Below are positions 47,806-59,035 of a DNA stretch of 64,000 nt, piece by piece. Position 1 is the stretch's first letter. Each line of letters starts with the position of its first letter. The stretch covers positions 387,001 to 451,000 of the forward strand of contig NC_133170.1 of the NCBI RefSeq assembly GCF_040802235.1, given 5' to 3'. The position numbers were made by a program, and so were the translations under genes. This DNA comes from Manis javanica. Taxonomy: Eukaryota > Chordata > Mammalia > Pholidota > Manidae. The notes below the pieces were generated by a model. That model saw nothing but the letters and a program-made list of their open reading frames with translations, had not been told where the DNA came from and ran no database searches.

Positions 47806-48725
47806 TCTACTACTCATCAAATATTATTTCCATAATGCTCTGCCTGTCACTTGGCATTATCTATGTAATTAGAAACTGAAATGTGTTTCCTCACCTACCT
47901 AGAAAATTTCCTCAACTGTTACCAATGCATATTTTTCTAGCAGGAAATTATTTCTTATAATTTATATATTCTCAAAATTCACATGTGGCTTTTGATTTTA
48001 TGGAACCCCTTTCCTGGAGGTTCAAATAATGAATGAAAAGAGTAAATTCTTACAACAGTCCTGTGTGAGGGCAAGAACTGATGAGTCTCCTGTGACATAA
48101 ATCAACATCCTAATCACTAAAAAAATAGGTGCACTCATTCATAAGTGTCACAAAACACTCCACACTGAATGGGAAGGAATATCTGAGTGAGACAGATAAG
48201 AGCCAAGCCTGCAGAGGAAGCACAACAGCCCATTACAAGCTATTGAAAAGTCCCATAGCAAAGACTGACATGGGCAGGAAATTCTTTGGCAGTAGTGTAA
48301 CTAACCTCTTACGTAAGGACATTGGCAGATAAATGGGTTTTTATGATTTTGCTCACGCCTGCTGCTTACTGCCCCTTCACATGTCACCTTGCAAGTGTGT
48401 CACGTCTTCACTCTAACTCTGCTCCAATAAGCTGCAGGCTCCCCTGAAACCCCTCCAGACACACTTGGCCCTTTGCCCCAAAGAGGGGGAAGAGGTTAGT
48501 GACTAACGTACCAGAAGAAACTTGCTCTAAGTTAGTCCCAAGAAAAGTACTACATAGAGGATTCAGTGTAGTTACACTGTAATTTACTATAATCAAATAT
48601 AAGGAATCAGGCAGTGAAAATTTTAATGTGCTGATTAAGGCTGTTACTACGGAACTATAAACATGGTGCTGGGACTAAAAAGTAAATAAAATAAATATGT
48701 ACTGAACTCAACGCAGGATAAATAC
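47806..48725. other. Unique sequence, no gene seen
   Basis: Short frames at 48129-48332 and 48408-48596 are not recognisable. Confidence 0.4.
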
Positions 48726-48729
48726 TGAC

Positions 48730-48860
48730 CTGGAAGGTTTGCTTACATCATCACATTTCATTTTTACAGCAATGCTGATAAATGACTTATGCTCATTCCA
48801 CAGGTCAGAAAACTGAGTTTCTAGAAGATGCAGTTATACAATGCACACCCTCCCCTTCCC
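48730..48860 (-). repeat. MIR SINE
   Basis: 'acatcatcacatttcattttt', 'cattccacaggtcagaaaac' and 'tgagtttctagaag' are in antisense MIR order. It lies head to head with the next MIR. Confidence 0.6.
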
Positions 48861-48867
48861 AGGCAGA

Positions 48868-49078
48868 CTCGATTTAGCAATTCCTGGCTCTACCAATTTC
48901 TGCCTACAGCTCACCAGGCAGGTCACTGGACCTCTGAGTGCCTCCCCGTCCTCACGCGTAGGATGGTAGCGATGGCACCTTCTCACAAGGCCACTGCCAG
49001 CTCACTTCATGGGCTGCAGAACAAACACCTGGCAGGTACTGCTATTAACATAAGCAAACAAAAGTTAAGCTAATAAGG
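48868..49078 (+). repeat. MIR SINE
   Basis: 'attcctggctctaccaatttc', 'caggtcactggacctctgag', 'tgcctccccgtcctcacg' and 'aacacctggcaggtactgc' are in MIR order. Confidence 0.7.
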
Positions 49079-51290
49079 GAAAGTGATGGGAACTGAGGCC
49101 CACACTGTTTTCTGGGACACTTTGTTTTCAAACGCTCGATTATGCAATACTGAGCGGGTTTTCCAGGCAAGGTCTTTCGGTTGAGTATCAGTGAATCATT
49201 TCCTTCACATTCAGATGAAAGCTATGCCTGGGTGGGTCAGAGTCCCACCCTGCTTTACCTTAACCATCCACACATTGCAGGTAGGCCAATAATTAGTACT
49301 GTACAGAATGTCACTGTAGAAGCCTGAGACTCTCTCCCCACAGATACTTCCAACACAAAAGACAGATTGCTGGGCCGCTGACCTTCTGACACTAGGTCTA
49401 CAATGACCAGTCCTGTACCAGTAAAGAGAGAGGCAAGAGGGGTCAGGCCAGTGTTTCAATTTTTCTTGTCAACTAAACTTGGTTTTCTTCTGTGGATCTG
49501 CAACATAAAAGAAGAAAAAACAGGTAATTCAAGCAACATCTCATGAGAATAGTTTACCAGTTCAAATTTCTTATATATATTTATTATAAAATTAATCAAA
49601 TGAAAACAATAAGTTTCAAGGAACACAAAAAGTTCTAAATTGAAGGTTATTCGTGATAGTGATACAAATCTTTCATTTCGTTGTTTTGTTTTCACTAATC
49701 TGAGACAAATTTGATTCACAAGCAATTGCATATGAGAACATTTGTGTTGGTTGGTCGTTTTGTTTTGTTTTGGTTTTGTGGTGACTGTAGGTTTGGAATG
49801 TTTCATTTGTGTTTAGATTTAACAGCTTATATCTGCTTTTCAGTTGAGCAGTTATCCAGAGAGACTTTGTTCAAAAATGTGCACATAAGTTAACTAAACC
49901 ACTCAACTTAACATCACCATAACTCAAAATTGTCTGGAGTAATGTACAGATAAATTGATTGTTTATCTGGGCAGCTCAAGAGAATTGTTGAAAAACTATT
50001 ACAAACAATGAGAGAATCCAGTATGGTAAAAAATGTAATATAAAAAAATCAGTAGTCTTCATCCATACAAACAACAAAAAGATAAGATACACTTAATAGT
50101 TATTTTTTAAAAGACTAAAACAAATGGAAAAGTATACCTTGTTTTTAGTTTAAAAGACTCAGGATCCTACAATGTCAATTCTTTCAAACTTACTTATAAA
50201 TATTGGGCATCCTACACCCAATAGTAATTTTGGGGAGATTTTATTTCAAACTAGACAAGTTGATTTTAAAGATCCTTTATAAAACTAAATAAGCAATAAG
50301 AGCCAGGAGAAAGCATCTAGGGTAAAATAAAAAGAAGGATGAGGAAGGACTGTTCATACCAATCATCAAAACTGGAAGGGAGGGAGGAGATGTAAGACTT
50401 ATCACTGTGTCTGCATTGACTACCTCAGAAGAAATTGGCCACACAGGGACAGAATTAGGTGCCTTTTGTGACATTTTCAAACTTTACATCACATGCATGT
50501 ATAACCCATTAAAAAATTAAAAATAAAATAATTTTAATGCATAGGTGTTAGGTGTTAATGGTATAAATGAAGAGCGTGATAATTTTCTGCTCTGCATAAT
50601 TATGGGAAATACATCAACTGAATTTAAGTATCTGGAATCCATTTATGGATATTAGGTTTACAATCTTAGTTAGGGATTACTTATACCTCCATAACATAAA
50701 ATAGCTTATCATGTGGAATATTTTAGAAACTTCGTCCTAGAACCTAGGACAATTGAGGCTTCCAAAATCATTTAATATTAAACCATAATGTTCAATGTAG
50801 TCATTTTCTTAAGAAAGAAATGAGTTTCTATAACTGCTGCCTCAGAAATACATTAAAATACTATTTTTAATACAAATATATTAATGTCCCCTCTTTTCCA
50901 CCTCACTAGTATACAAATGTCATGTTACAAATTTAGTGGAATAAATAAGCAATTATCTAATAAATAGTTCTGAGTCTTACATTTAAGCAGAATTACAATG
51001 ATGTAAATAGGCATAAAATCTACTAAAATCCTTAATATTATCACAGGTACATAGAGATATGCGAGAAAGGTTTGTTGAATAAATACTAACTGCTGGAGAT
51101 ATTTAGTAAGTGGTCTTTTGGGATCCTAATGCCATTAAATGGATTTTAAAACTATGCTAATTGGGAATTTAAGGGTAATTGATATTTTTTTAACTTAATT
51201 TTGAAAAACTGAAATTATAGGAATTAGGACCAAAAAGTTTCAATATGAAAGTAGCCAGAAAAGAAAAAAAGCCATATTTTAGAATAAATA
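49079..51290. other. AT-rich unique sequence, no gene seen
   Basis: About 2.2 kb with no repeat I can place, apart from a short gttttgtttt run at 49,757-49,785. Frames at 49456-49806 and 50277-50480 are unrecognised. The low repeat content could mean conserved noncoding sequence, which I cannot test. Confidence 0.4.
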
Positions 51291-51292
51291 CA

Positions 51293-51778
51293 GAGCTTCC
51301 ACGACTTAGAATGGGGTCATGTACCAATCTGTAAGTTAAAAACCCTTTAAGTTGAAAATGCATTTAATTTAATACACGTCAGCTAAGGAACATCACAGCT
51401 CAGCCCAGGCACCTCACACGTGCTCAGAATGCTCACCTGAGCCCACACTGGGCACAGCCGTCTCACACCCAGCCTGTTTAATAATAAAGTGCTGAGTATC
51501 ATGTAACGCATTGAATCCTGTGCTGAAAGTGAAAATCAGGTGCAGAAAGGCTGGGGGTGCCTCGGCCGTGGGCCCTCGTGGTGGCCTGGCCACCTGGGAG
51601 CCGCGGGGCCACCCCCACCCAGCGTCCCGAGGGAGGGTCTGACCGCATGTCACCGGCCCAGGGAGGATCACGACTCAGAGTTCAAAGTACAGTTTCTACC
51701 GATTGCATAGCACTTTCACACCACTGCAAAGTCTAAAAATCCTAGGCGAAACCATCGCAAGTTGGGGACCACGCATAC
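51293..51778. mobile_element. Short Tigger/mariner-type element, nearly full length
   Basis: The two ends are related in inverted fashion: the left has 'cacgacttagaatggggtc', the right has 'ccatcgcaagttggggacc'. Inside are 'agtgctgagtatcatgtaac' and 'caaagtacagtttctaccg', blocks of a known non-autonomous Tigger-like family. The middle (about 51,540-51,660) has drifted to high GC. The frame at 51414-51671 is inside it. Confidence 0.6.
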
Positions 51779-51924
51779 AGCAAAGGTATTTTAATTGTTG
51801 TCCTGTGGACGCTTGGTCATGCAAGATCCCCAAAATAAATTATTATAAAAGACACATCATTCTTCTCAGCATTATAATAGGAGTAGCGAAAGTCTCTAAC
51901 AGCAGTCTAATCTAGTCCATAGAG

Positions 51925-52030
51925 GGCTGGTTTTGAACAAACTCTGGTAGTTTATATAGCAGAGTACTATGAGCTATTTAAAAGAATAAAGTAGATCTAC
52001 GTGTTCTGTGCAATGACCGGGACACCCCGT
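51925..52030 (+). repeat. L1 LINE fragment
   Basis: 'gagtactatgagctatttaaaagaa' is followed by 'taaagtagatctacgtg', resembling the end of L1M ORF2. Confidence 0.5.
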
Positions 52031-52439
52031 TAGGTTGTAAAGCCGGGAACTGAACCGGGAGCTGTGGAGCCCACCGTGCATGTGGTTCTCAAGCCAGTGT
52101 GTAAGGCTGGAACTGCTCGGCCCAGACATCCCTCAAAGGGCCCTTCAGCAGCGCCAAGGGATGGAGTTTGAAGGCTCACACGCCCTCTCTCAGCAGGTCC
52201 TGCCCAACGCTGGTGTGTCCTCTGGCGTTGGAAGGTGGGCCCAGTTCTTCAGTCACACATTGCATGAAACTGGCTTCCAGGCTTCCATTTAGGGGCCGTA
52301 GTGGTGATAAATACAGTCTTCAAGTGCAAGCCTATCTTCGCTGCAAGAGAAGAGAACCCTCAATCTGTGCCCACGTGGAGGGGCCTCGAGGGCATTATGA
52401 GACATGGAATAAGCTGTCCAGAGGGACAACACTGCATAA

Positions 52440-52682
52440 TTCGCTCCTAGGAGGAACCTAAAATGGTCAAATTCTTGCAAAGAATAGAGTGTTGTTGCCA
52501 GAGGCAGGAGAGAGAGAGAGAGGAGGGGATGCTGATAACCAGGCAGAAAGCTGCAGTTAAGCAAGATGAAGATGTTCTGGAGATGATCTGCAGGACACTG
52601 AGCCCACAGTAACAACACAGTGTTGTACACTTAAAACTCCGCTAAGAGGGTAGATCCCACCAAGTGTTCTTACCACGCAAAA
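52440..52682 (+). repeat. L1 LINE 3' tail
   Basis: 'tgttgttgccagaggcagg', 'gatgttctggagatgatctg', 'gttgtacacttaaaactcc' and 'taccacgcaaaatg' are in L1M 3' UTR order. A short ga run lies at about 52,509-52,522. Confidence 0.7.
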
Positions 52683-52999
52683 TGAAAGTTAGCCTGGCCC
52701 TCAGCTCAGGTCCGAGCACACACGGAGAGTGAATCCAGCTTCACGATCAGGGCTGGTGTCCATCTGCCACTCACTCCAGGAGCAAAAAGGCACGTGCGAT
52801 CCCTGCACCGACTCGCCTCCGCTTTGGTTTCTCTGTTCTGTTTTTCATTTTTACGAGTTTTGCTTTGCCAAGTATATGCAGTTGATTTATTTTCACTGCA
52901 GATACTTGCAGTTGATTTAAAAATTTGAGGACATTTCACTTACAGCACACCTCTGTAAAACTCCCCCTTATGTAAGATAACTAAATAGAGGCACATGCT

Positions 53000-53175
53000 T
53001 ACCTGTGATGATGACCTAGAGGCGTACTCAGGACACTGGGGCTGCAGGTTGCTTTTGCCAAGAGGGACAGGGGCCCAGAGAACTGGGGTCAGAAGGACAC
53101 TTTTCACTCTGTGATATTTGTGTATGATCTGAATGTTTTATCATATATAGTGCTACTTTAAAAAAAAACAGACAA
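53000..53175 (+). repeat. L1 LINE 3' tail of another subfamily
   Basis: 'ggttgcttttgccaagaggg', 'gacacttttcactctgtga', 'tgtttatcata'-like text and a final A run near 53,160 match an L1M tail. Confidence 0.55.
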
Positions 53176-53479
53176 GTGAAAAGAAAATACTATATTTAAA
53201 AATGCATATAACATCTAATGGTTTAAGATTTCAGACTTGAGTCCATTAAGACTTAAATGTAAAACCTATTAGCCCCCTACTAGCAATGACTCACTCCTCT
53301 ACCCCAAATCTTAACTTTTGGGGGTTCATAGAATCTTTGAAAATTTATATACAAAAACCCAAGAAAGAAGTCCATGAACCCTAGATTCAAAGCTGTTGTA
53401 CCATGACATCTATCTGTGGGACTATTGCCTAAAGTGCTTGACATAAATCTATTCATGAAGATATAATAAGAGAGACCCA

Positions 53480-53912
53480 ATATATGGGACATTCTTCAGC
53501 ACAACCAGCCTAAATTCTGCAAAGATTCAATGCTGTGAAACAAAGCAAAACAAACTATAAATCCAGAGACTAAGAGATATGTGCAATGTGTGAACCCTTG
53601 TCAAACCACGAATTGGACAAAAGGAAAAATCTACAGAAGATACACTTGGGTCCACCAGGGAAACTTGAATATGGATTCCTTATTAGATAACATTATGGAG
53701 TGACTGTTTATTTTAAGAATCATGCCTATTAAACAGTGGAGGGGTAAAATGTAATGAGGTGTGCAGCTTACTTTCATAGCTCAAAAATACACATGACAAA
53801 ATGGTAACAATTGGTAAATCTATTATGGGATATATGGGTACTCACTGTACTGTTTTTCCAACTTCTCTGTGAGTCTGAAATTTTTCAATGTAAAAAATGA
53901 AGGGAAAAAGTC
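53480..53912 (+). repeat. L1 LINE 3' tail (L1MD/ME-like)
   Basis: 'tatatgggacattcttcagc', 'gtaacaattggtaaatcta', 'atatatgggtactcactgt' and 'ctgtgagtctgaaatttttc' follow the terminal region of an old L1, ending in an A-rich run near 53,890. Confidence 0.65.
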
Positions 53913-54104
53913 CCTTCCACTTACCTAATTCTAACACAGCACCAGCATGTAATCTCCCCTCCCTCCTACCTACCCACTTAGCTTCCTGTCTCTGTCTTGC
54001 TGAAATGGATTGTTAGACTGTCAAAAAACCCAGCACTCGATTCATTTCTTCTAAAATTATTATGAGGCATTGACAGTGTCCCACCTGAGCCCACACTTCC
54101 TTGG

Positions 54105-54230
54105 CCTGTTGGCTGACCTGTGAGCTTGGTGAGGTCAGGAACTATGTTTCCTCATCTTTATAACCCCAGTGATGAAACATGATAAGAAAAGGCAGTAAAT
54201 GTGAATCGAGCTGAGGCTTGGGACCAGCTC
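54105..54230 (+). repeat. L2 LINE 3' tail
   Basis: 'gtgagcttggtgaggtcagg', 'aactatgtttcctcatcttta' and 'ggcagtaaatgtgaatcgag' fit an L2 tail. Confidence 0.55.
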
Positions 54231-55974
54231 ACCGATCTTTAGTGCCTATCGTGTTGCTCTTTAGCAAGGTGGCTAACAGATTTCATGGAAGGATGGAAAA
54301 AATGTGAGAACCAAATCACTGAAATGAAATCGTAGGGCCGCCTCTCCCTCTGAGTCTGGATAAAAGAGCCTTGCTTATAGCAGCTCTGTGCCACATGGGC
54401 AGAGAGCGGAGGCACAGGCATGTGCGAGTGGGGCAGTGTTGGGGCTGAGCGCCACCGCTGTGCCAGCCCCTGGCTTCACCTCCACCTGTAATACTGCCTG
54501 GGCGCTTTCTGCAGTGACAGGGAACAGAACCTGCCACTGGCAGCAGCGCCGTCCTTAGAGTAAATAAAACACTTCAAGCAAACTGAAAACGAAGTGACTG
54601 GAGGTGCCACAGACGGAACCCACGCCAGGGGCAGGAGGGAAGGCCCTGTCGCTCCTGGTTCTGCGGCCCAGGGATGCAGCCAACTCTGAAAGGCCGGCAA
54701 GGGAACCGCTGACTGTCACCATGTGCGCAGAGCAGGCCGGCTGGACTGGATTCACGTCTGGGAAACAGCAGCGACCCGGGCTCTCTGCTGCATGTCTTCG
54801 CCTCCATCCGATCAAACCATCCACTGCAACCACATCTCACGTTCACAAAGGCATCCTACTGACTTCACTTATTGCCCATTTGCTTCCCCTTCCTTCTCTG
54901 GTGTCTCCTTTTCTCTTCAGAGATGTCCTAGGGAGGAAGCACGTGGCTTTCAACCGGGGACACCTCAGCTCCACAGACCTCTCTGCAATGGTCGCTCTGT
55001 TCACAGTAAGGATTGGGAGACCCACTGCACAGTGATCGGTAAAAACAGGAGTGAATTAAGTAAAAGGATCGCTGAGAGTACCGTGAACGCCCAGGCAGCC
55101 TGAGGACCTTTTCTCTCTAGAAAAAGGGCGCAGGGCGAGCGCAGGCTGCCTGCCCTCAGGAAGTTGCTTATTCCTTTGCAGCCACAGTTTCCGTTCTCTC
55201 TATTAGTCCAGGAAGACACCAGAGGAGAATGAAAGATGGAAGGAAAGTTTACAAAAACAGAGGATGGAAAGCCAGTTCTTTCCAAGCAGCGCTCGGCCAA
55301 GAGCCTGGCCTGTCGAGGTCGCGGGAGATTCCCGGTCGCCTGTGCGGGAGATCTACCCACCTGGCTCTGGATAAAGTGTGTGTGGTTCTCCCGGCGGATG
55401 TGTGAGCCGCCGCATGACCACCCTGCTCTCCGTCGCCGTGCTGAGCCCGGGAAGGTGCTCCGATCCACCATCCAGCTCCTCACCAAGGCCTAACTCTTGA
55501 CCTGGCCACCGAAAAACGGTGACACGTCTCCACTGCCTAAACAGTCTCAGCTCCCACCTCCTTCCAATGTGAGAGTCCAGGGAAATCTATCCTCTTGATA
55601 AGCCTTTTCACACACACAAAAACAGAACTTGTTTGTAGCTGGGGTAATGGCAGAGCACACCAGCCCAACACAGAGCCTGGGAAATACGCTACCTCGCCCA
55701 CCTCCTTTATCTCCTTTCTTCTGCATCTTTCTGCCCTTTTGACCCTCCCACACCCTATGTTGGTGTCGACTGGCAGCTGCCACAGGCACCTGATGAAAAC
55801 CATCTCTGCCTCCTGGAGCCAAGACTAGCAGCTCCTGTCTCCTTTCCACTCATCTGTCAGGTCAGTGGTCAGTGAGGTTTAGCCCAAACTCGTCCTCAGA
55901 GAACCACTAGTTCCACGTGCTCTGATGCTCACCGAGCGGTGCTCTGTCCTGGGTGGGAGCGTAGAGAAGGAAGC
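54231..55974. other. Unique sequence with a CpG cluster, no gene called
   Basis: Opposing frames (54604-55035 plus, 54555-54846 minus, 55001-55486 minus, 55236-55493 plus) have no recognised domain. A CpG-dense patch lies at 55,295-55,470. The sequence alone does not decide whether any of this is an exon. Confidence 0.4.
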
Positions 55975-56100
55975 CTAGTCCTGGCATGTGAGAGGCCTGT
56001 GTTCCAGTGGAGGAAAACGAACACACAAACAACTGGACTAACACAGGAGAGAATCACAGTGATGGAAGCACAGAGGGAAAAGCAATTAAACCCCATAAGT
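55975..56100 (-). repeat. L2 LINE fragment
   Basis: 'cctgtgttccagtggaggaa', 'aacgaacacacaaacaac' and 'gagagaatcacagtgatgg' are in antisense L2 3' UTR order. Confidence 0.5.
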
Positions 56101-58855
56101 CCCTCTAAGGAGATTTGTTTCTGAAAGCGCTTAAACAGACAAGAGGGCAACATGGACTTACTGGATGTCACACAAAGAGATCTTCAACCTCAGACAGCCT
56201 CCGTCCCCTGAAATCTTTGTTTGCAAGGCAGGTGGGAAGCTGCCCAGTATGAACACATGCTCTTGAGCAGATAGGGGCCAGACAGGTGGAAGGCCAGCAT
56301 GACTACCTGCAAGTCTCGCTCCCACCAGCAGTGACTCCTACCCAAAAACAGAGCTTCGCTTCATCCCCCCGCCACCCCGCCCGATGCTGCAAATGAAGAG
56401 GCACAGACAGACCTGGGGCGCAGAGAAGCCACGCGCCCAGGCTGTGCTGTGTAAGGGGGGATTCTGACTGCTGGGGTGTCTGCTCCCCTTTTTCAGTGAT
56501 CCAGGGAATTGGGCCCAGAGACACTGGGCCTGGGTAATGGCCCCAGTAAGCACATTCTCCAGCTGGACAACCGGGACGTGTCAGGAGGGTAACACCCCGG
56601 GGTGAAGACAGGAGAACAGCAGAGAGAGGACTGCCTGCCAGCCCGAGGCCCAGCTGCACAGGACCGGCAGCTCTCCCCAGAGCCAGCCCAGGCTGAGCCT
56701 CAGGGCCAGGCCCTCCCGCCCGCAGCAGCGCCCCTCACCAGCAGGGAGGGGCCTCCGACGACCAGGAGGGCCTAGGGCGGCCAGCGCGCCTGTCCGACTC
56801 CAGCCTTGCGATCTCTGAGCCGGCACTTCCTCATGGGACAGATGGGAACCACAATGGGGCCGGTGACTACCTCCCGAAACAGGCGCCGGGCTGAGTGCTC
56901 CAGACACATCGCTCATCTACTTACTCTCCAGAAGAAGACGCCAAGGCAGTAGTGACGATGCCACTCCAGGCGGCAGTGATGCCCGCCCTTTGCGGGCGAG
57001 GGGACTGCAGTTCTGAGAGGGACCAGCTACCTTTCCCCAGTCCGAGCTCGCTGCCTGGACTCGCACCCGCACACTGTGGTAGCCCCTGTGCGCACAGGGC
57101 GCCGGAAGGTGTGGCCCCGACCTCCATGGCCTGCTGACGCCGTGGCACTCCTCCTGGTGCTCTGACGGTGACACTGCTCTGGCTGCTCTTTCTCTCCAGA
57201 TGCTGGGAGTTCCGGGTCTGTTCAGCACAAATCATCAGTGGAAACACACCTGTGAGTCTAAGCCAGTGCCTCAAGGACAATTCTCAGCACCAAATACCAG
57301 AACAGACGTGCTTCTTAGATGCTTCCCTGCTAAAATGTGCCTGCTGAGGGTGACTGTGAGATCAAGAGGCAGGGAAATGGGGGTCGGTACTAGTATTTCA
57401 GCTTACTACCTAAAATGGTCCTGCAATGCTCATGTTTTTAGAAAGTTCAGAAAGACAAAACGTAAGCTACGTTGCCTGCACACTGTTCAGTTAGGGCTCC
57501 TAAGCTAAAATGATGTCGCATCCACAAGCTTTGACTATCCAAACCGCACTTTTGCCCCATCCTTACTTTTTAACTCACTTTTCATTGTCATAAAATGACT
57601 TCGATATATGTTTAAACCTCTAAGATGCTAAGGTGCCAATCAGATTATACATAGCATTAGTCATTGAGCTGGAGACTTCTCTGAGTAAAATCTAATTGTT
57701 ACTGCATTTCACCACATCCTTCCTAATGCCAACTAACGTCCCCATGACTGAAAGGGTCATTTTCAAGCTACATATCTATTTATAATAGTGTGTTCACTGT
57801 CTTCCTTCCTGTGGCACATTGTCTGTGACCTTGACTGTCACAGGACTGATAAGATAGTGCCATCAACATATGTTGATGAAGCTCTAGACATCTTGTAAGA
57901 GAGTTCGTAGTTATTAAAAGCAATAAAGAATGACAAGGACAGTCGTATACTATAATACTGCCTGTCAAGAGAAAAACATCCCCCTTACCAGAAAGTACCC
58001 AGAGACATAATTAGGAGGTGGGAAAGAGAATGATTTCCTGGGCACAGTGACTGAGGGCCTGGGGTAAAGGCTGGCAGGAGGGCAAGGCACCAGCTCTGCA
58101 ACATGCACCACTGAGGGTCCAGGTAACAGCAGTGATTCCAAGTCCAAAATGTGGACAACCAAGAATGCCCAGGTTAGTGGCCCTCCTGAGGAGGGGCCAG
58201 GAAGAATGTCTGTGAGGAACAAACTATTCTGAATTTTCCGACTTTCTCTCATCACACCAACTTGGAGACCAAACAATGAATCCCCCCGGGCACCTACTAA
58301 GAACATTAAAGGAATCTAAACGTCACAGCTTCTGAGCGCTTCTGCCCTTAACACAAGCCATGCACCCCACAGAGCTATAAACACATCCTGCCTGAAGACC
58401 TCCTTCCTGCTCACATGTTTCTCCATAAAACCTGTAGGACCTCCTTCCTTTATCCTAACATTTATCCTCGCCATTCCTGCCTGTCAGGGACAGGAGGTAA
58501 AGAAAGGTGCAAATAAACTGGACTCCAGATGCCTGCCCAGTTAGCTGCCTTCCTGAAAAAGCTTTTCCTGGGACCGGAAAAGTGCCCCTGTAGCCAGAAT
58601 CAAGTGCGTGCAGCCCTCAGGGCTGCCTCCGCAAAATGGGGAGCCGTGCGTTTCCCCAGCCGTCCTTCCAGCCTGATGGGCTGGGATGTGTGCCATGGGG
58701 AAGCGTGTCCAGGGGGGCCCACACAGCTGCCCACCCCGGAGGCGAGGCCACACCCGGCTGGGAGGCAGACACCTCTCCCCCTCTGTGAGCAGTGGCTTCA
58801 AACACGGAGCAGCCTCTCCCCCCTCTCCTCCTCACTGTCACTCTCGTGTCATTCG
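56101..58855. other. Unique sequence, no gene seen
   Basis: GC-rich from 56,320 to 57,180, AT-rich from 57,500 to 57,970. A MIR scrap is possible at 56,930-57,050. Frames at 56303-56659, 56581-56916, 56917-57280 and 57965-58306 are unrecognised. Confidence 0.4.
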
Positions 58856-58859
58856 CCTG

Positions 58860-59035
58860 TCAGCATGGCCCCCATCCCGGCCCCTCCGCCTGTCGGATGT
58901 GTGCCCTCTCTGGGCCTCAGCGTCCCGGTCTGTAAAAGGAGGGGAGAGAGGGCACGGATTGCTGCTGTGGAGACTAAATGGGCTCCTGTAGGGCATGTGC
59001 TCGGGACCCAGGGCCAGGCATTTGCTGTGCCTTGT
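58860..59035 (+). repeat. MIR SINE
   Basis: 'gtgccctctctgggcctcag', 'cgtcccggtctgtaaaagg', 'gctgctgtggagactaaatg' and 'cagggccaggcatttgctg' are in MIR order. The 195-aa frame at 58529-59116 runs across this repeat, which argues against it being a gene. Confidence 0.75.

Noticed and set aside
51540..51660. GC-rich segment first taken as a foreign insert within the short Tigger-like element
   Set aside because: The segment matches the expected internal part of that element family after GC drift, so no separate insertion is needed.
55001..55486. 161-aa minus-strand frame
   Set aside because: No recognisable domain or signal peptide, and it overlaps a comparable plus-strand frame. The CpG cluster is reported instead.
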